Position numbers and translations under genes: made by a program. From Gemmatimonadota bacterium (GTDB lineage: Bacteria > Gemmatimonadota > Gemmatimonadetes > Longimicrobiales > Gaopeijiaceae): 7,318 nucleotides of DNA. Location: assembly GCA_024638395.1 (NCBI GenBank), contig JAHEKK010000151.1, forward strand, positions 1 to 7,318, given 5' to 3'. The notes under the pieces were generated by a model that worked only from the letters and a program-made list of their open reading frames with translations, was not told where the DNA came from and did not search any database. Numbering within the stretch: position 1 is the stretch's first letter; each line of letters opens with the position of its first letter. Below, in pieces: positions 6,197-7,318 of the stretch.

Positions 6197-7009
6197 ATGG
6201 GTCAAGCCCTGACCACCCTGCCTCGCCGCGGGTTCGGACAGACGAGTCGGAGCGATCTTTGGTGGCTGAAGCCGCTGCTCGTCTTTCTGGGCCTCTCCGC
6301 ATTCATCGTGTACTCCACGTGGGCGGCGCTCCAAAACGCCCACTTCGAGTACCAGGGGTACCTCTCCCCCATGTACTCGCCGCTGTTCTTCAGCCCGGTC
6401 GGTGTCGAATCGCACCATGCGTGGTTCGAAGCCCTGCCGGGTTGGTGGCCCGTGTGGCTGCCTCTCTTCCCGGCGTTTCTGATCCTCTGGGCACCGGGCG
6501 GCTTCCGGTTCACCTGCTACTACTACCGGGGCGCCTACTACAAGTCCTTCTGGGGCTCGCCCGTCTCGTGTTCCGTCGGAAAGGCGCAGAAGGGATATGG
6601 GGGCGAGAAGCGGTTCCCCCTCCTACTCCAGAATCTCCACCGCTACTTCCTCTACTTTGCCCTGATCTTCATCGTGGTCCTGGCTCATGACGTCTACAAG
6701 GGCATGTTCTTCACCGACGCGGCGGGGAACACGGAGTTCGGAATCGGCGTCGGCACGTTGGTGCTCGCGTTGAACGTGGTGCTTCTGAGCGGCTATACGT
6801 TCGGCTGCCACAGCCTCCGGCATCTGGTCGGGGGCAGGCTCAACGTCCTGTCCAACAAACCGACGCGGCACAAAGCGTGGAAGGGTGTCACCTGGTGTAA
6901 CGTACGGCACCAGCTCTTCGCGTGGTTGAGCCTCTTCTGGGTGGGGTTCACCGATTTCTACGTGCGGATGTGTTCCATGGGCGTCTGGACGGACCTGAGG
7001 ATTTTCTGA
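6197..7009 (+). CDS. sdhC: Succinate dehydrogenase membrane anchor subunit (five-helix, Sdh1-like SdhC)
   Basis: A 270-aa integral membrane subunit that anchors the SdhA-SdhB catalytic dimer and passes electrons from succinate to quinone. Five hydrophobic segments lie at about 24-46, 83-101, 148-166, 182-203 and 238-256. The N-terminal F-G-Q-T-S-R-S-D-x-W-W and F-E-Y-x-x-Y-L-S-P-x-Y-S-P resemble the large single anchor of actinobacterial Sdh1-type enzymes. Histidines in or near helices include H148, H164, H205, H209 and H238. Five cysteines (107, 125, 204, 234, 259) are more than expected for a plain di-haem anchor. The ATG has no clear Shine-Dalgarno sequence (preceding bases CCAGCGCTC), so the start rests on protein similarity to the family and on the ORF limit. 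It overlaps the next gene, sdhA, by one base (TGATG), making a coupled operon. Confidence 0.9.
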   Translation: MGQALTTLPRRGFGQTSRSDLWWLKPLLVFLGLSAFIVYSTWAALQNAHFEYQGYLSPMYSPLFFSPVGVESHHAWFEALPGWWPVWLPLFPAFLILWAPGGFRFTCYYYRGAYYKSFWGSPVSCSVGKAQKGYGGEKRFPLLLQNLHRYFLYFALIFIVVLAHDVYKGMFFTDAAGNTEFGIGVGTLVLALNVVLLSGYTFGCHSLRHLVGGRLNVLSNKPTRHKAWKGVTWCNVRHQLFAWLSLFWVGFTDFYVRMCSMGVWTDLRIF

Positions 7010-7318
7010 TGGCCGACTACGAGACCCACGAATACGACGTCCTCATCATCGGAGCCGGCGGGGCTGGGCTTCGCGCCGCCATCGAAGCGTCCGCGACCGG
7101 CCTTCGGGTCGGCGTGGTCTGCAAGAGCCTTCTCGGAAAGGCACACACCGTGATGGCCGAGGGAGGGATGGCAGCCTCCCTGGCAAACGTGGACGAACGG
7201 GACAACTGGCGCGTCCACTTCGCAGACACGATGCGAGGAGGGCAGTATCTGAGTCAGTGGCAGATGGCCGAGTTCCACGCAAAGGAGGCCCCGGCTCGCG
7301 TGAATGAGCTCGAAGCCT
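7009..7318 (+). CDS. sdhA: Succinate dehydrogenase flavoprotein subunit, N-terminal part (runs off the window)
   Basis: The first 103 codons of the flavoprotein, which oxidises succinate to fumarate on covalently bound FAD at the cytoplasmic face of the membrane. Visible are the dinucleotide-binding motif V-L-I-I-G-A-G-G-A-G-L-R-A-A (11-24) and K-A-H-T-V-M-A-E-G-G (44-53). In the latter, H46 matches the histidine that carries FAD in this family. H-A-K-E-A-P-x-R-V-x-E-L-E follows near the window end. The ATG overlaps the sdhC stop (TGATG), and GAGGA (6997-7001) lies seven bases upstream inside sdhC. The gene order C-A, with B presumably next, is that of Sdh1-type operons. There is no stop before the window end, and the frame is clean throughout. 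Confidence 0.95.
   Translation, partial: MADYETHEYDVLIIGAGGAGLRAAIEASATGLRVGVVCKSLLGKAHTVMAEGGMAASLANVDERDNWRVHFADTMRGGQYLSQWQMAEFHAKEAPARVNELEA

Overview
The window is GC-rich and gene-dense. A PadR regulator followed by an 'orphan' duplicated FtsX permease (ADOP type), the tail of a second such permease, a membrane-anchored MutS-like ATPase, and an SdhC-SdhA pair of the five-helix type all suggest a free-living, respiring Gram-negative bacterium, most likely Gemmatimonadota or Acidobacteriota. This placement is inferred from gene families; there is no rRNA or other marker here. TGA is an ordinary stop in this genome: the permease tails and sdhC end on it.

Left part (1-3311). Bases 3-62 are the last 19 codons of a plus-strand FtsX/MacB-type permease. 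It converges on a second permease read on the minus strand (2871 down to 178), separated by a 115-bp gap holding two hairpins. The minus-strand permease is broken by one in-frame TGA (2422-2424), with homology-like sequence continuing in the same frame on both sides. It is coupled by an ATGA overlap to a PadR-family repressor gene (3212-2868). That gene is preceded by two tandem TATC...GATA palindromes, probably the operator through which the repressor controls itself and the permease.

Middle (3312-4210). A small secreted, probably outer-membrane beta-barrel protein lies upstream on the same minus strand. Beyond it, a 269-bp divergent intergenic region carries a plus-strand intrinsic terminator and GC hairpins in the leader of the next gene.

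Right part (4211-7318, plus strand). First comes a 618-aa MutS-related protein with N-terminal membrane helices and an intact MutS ATPase, but no mismatch-recognition domain. After 129 bp the succinate dehydrogenase operon begins: sdhC (five transmembrane helices, unusually Cys/His-rich) overlaps sdhA by one base, and sdhA runs off the window end. sdhB presumably follows outside. The sdh genes serve the TCA cycle and respiratory chain. The PadR-permease unit and the MutS-like gene have no evident functional tie to them.
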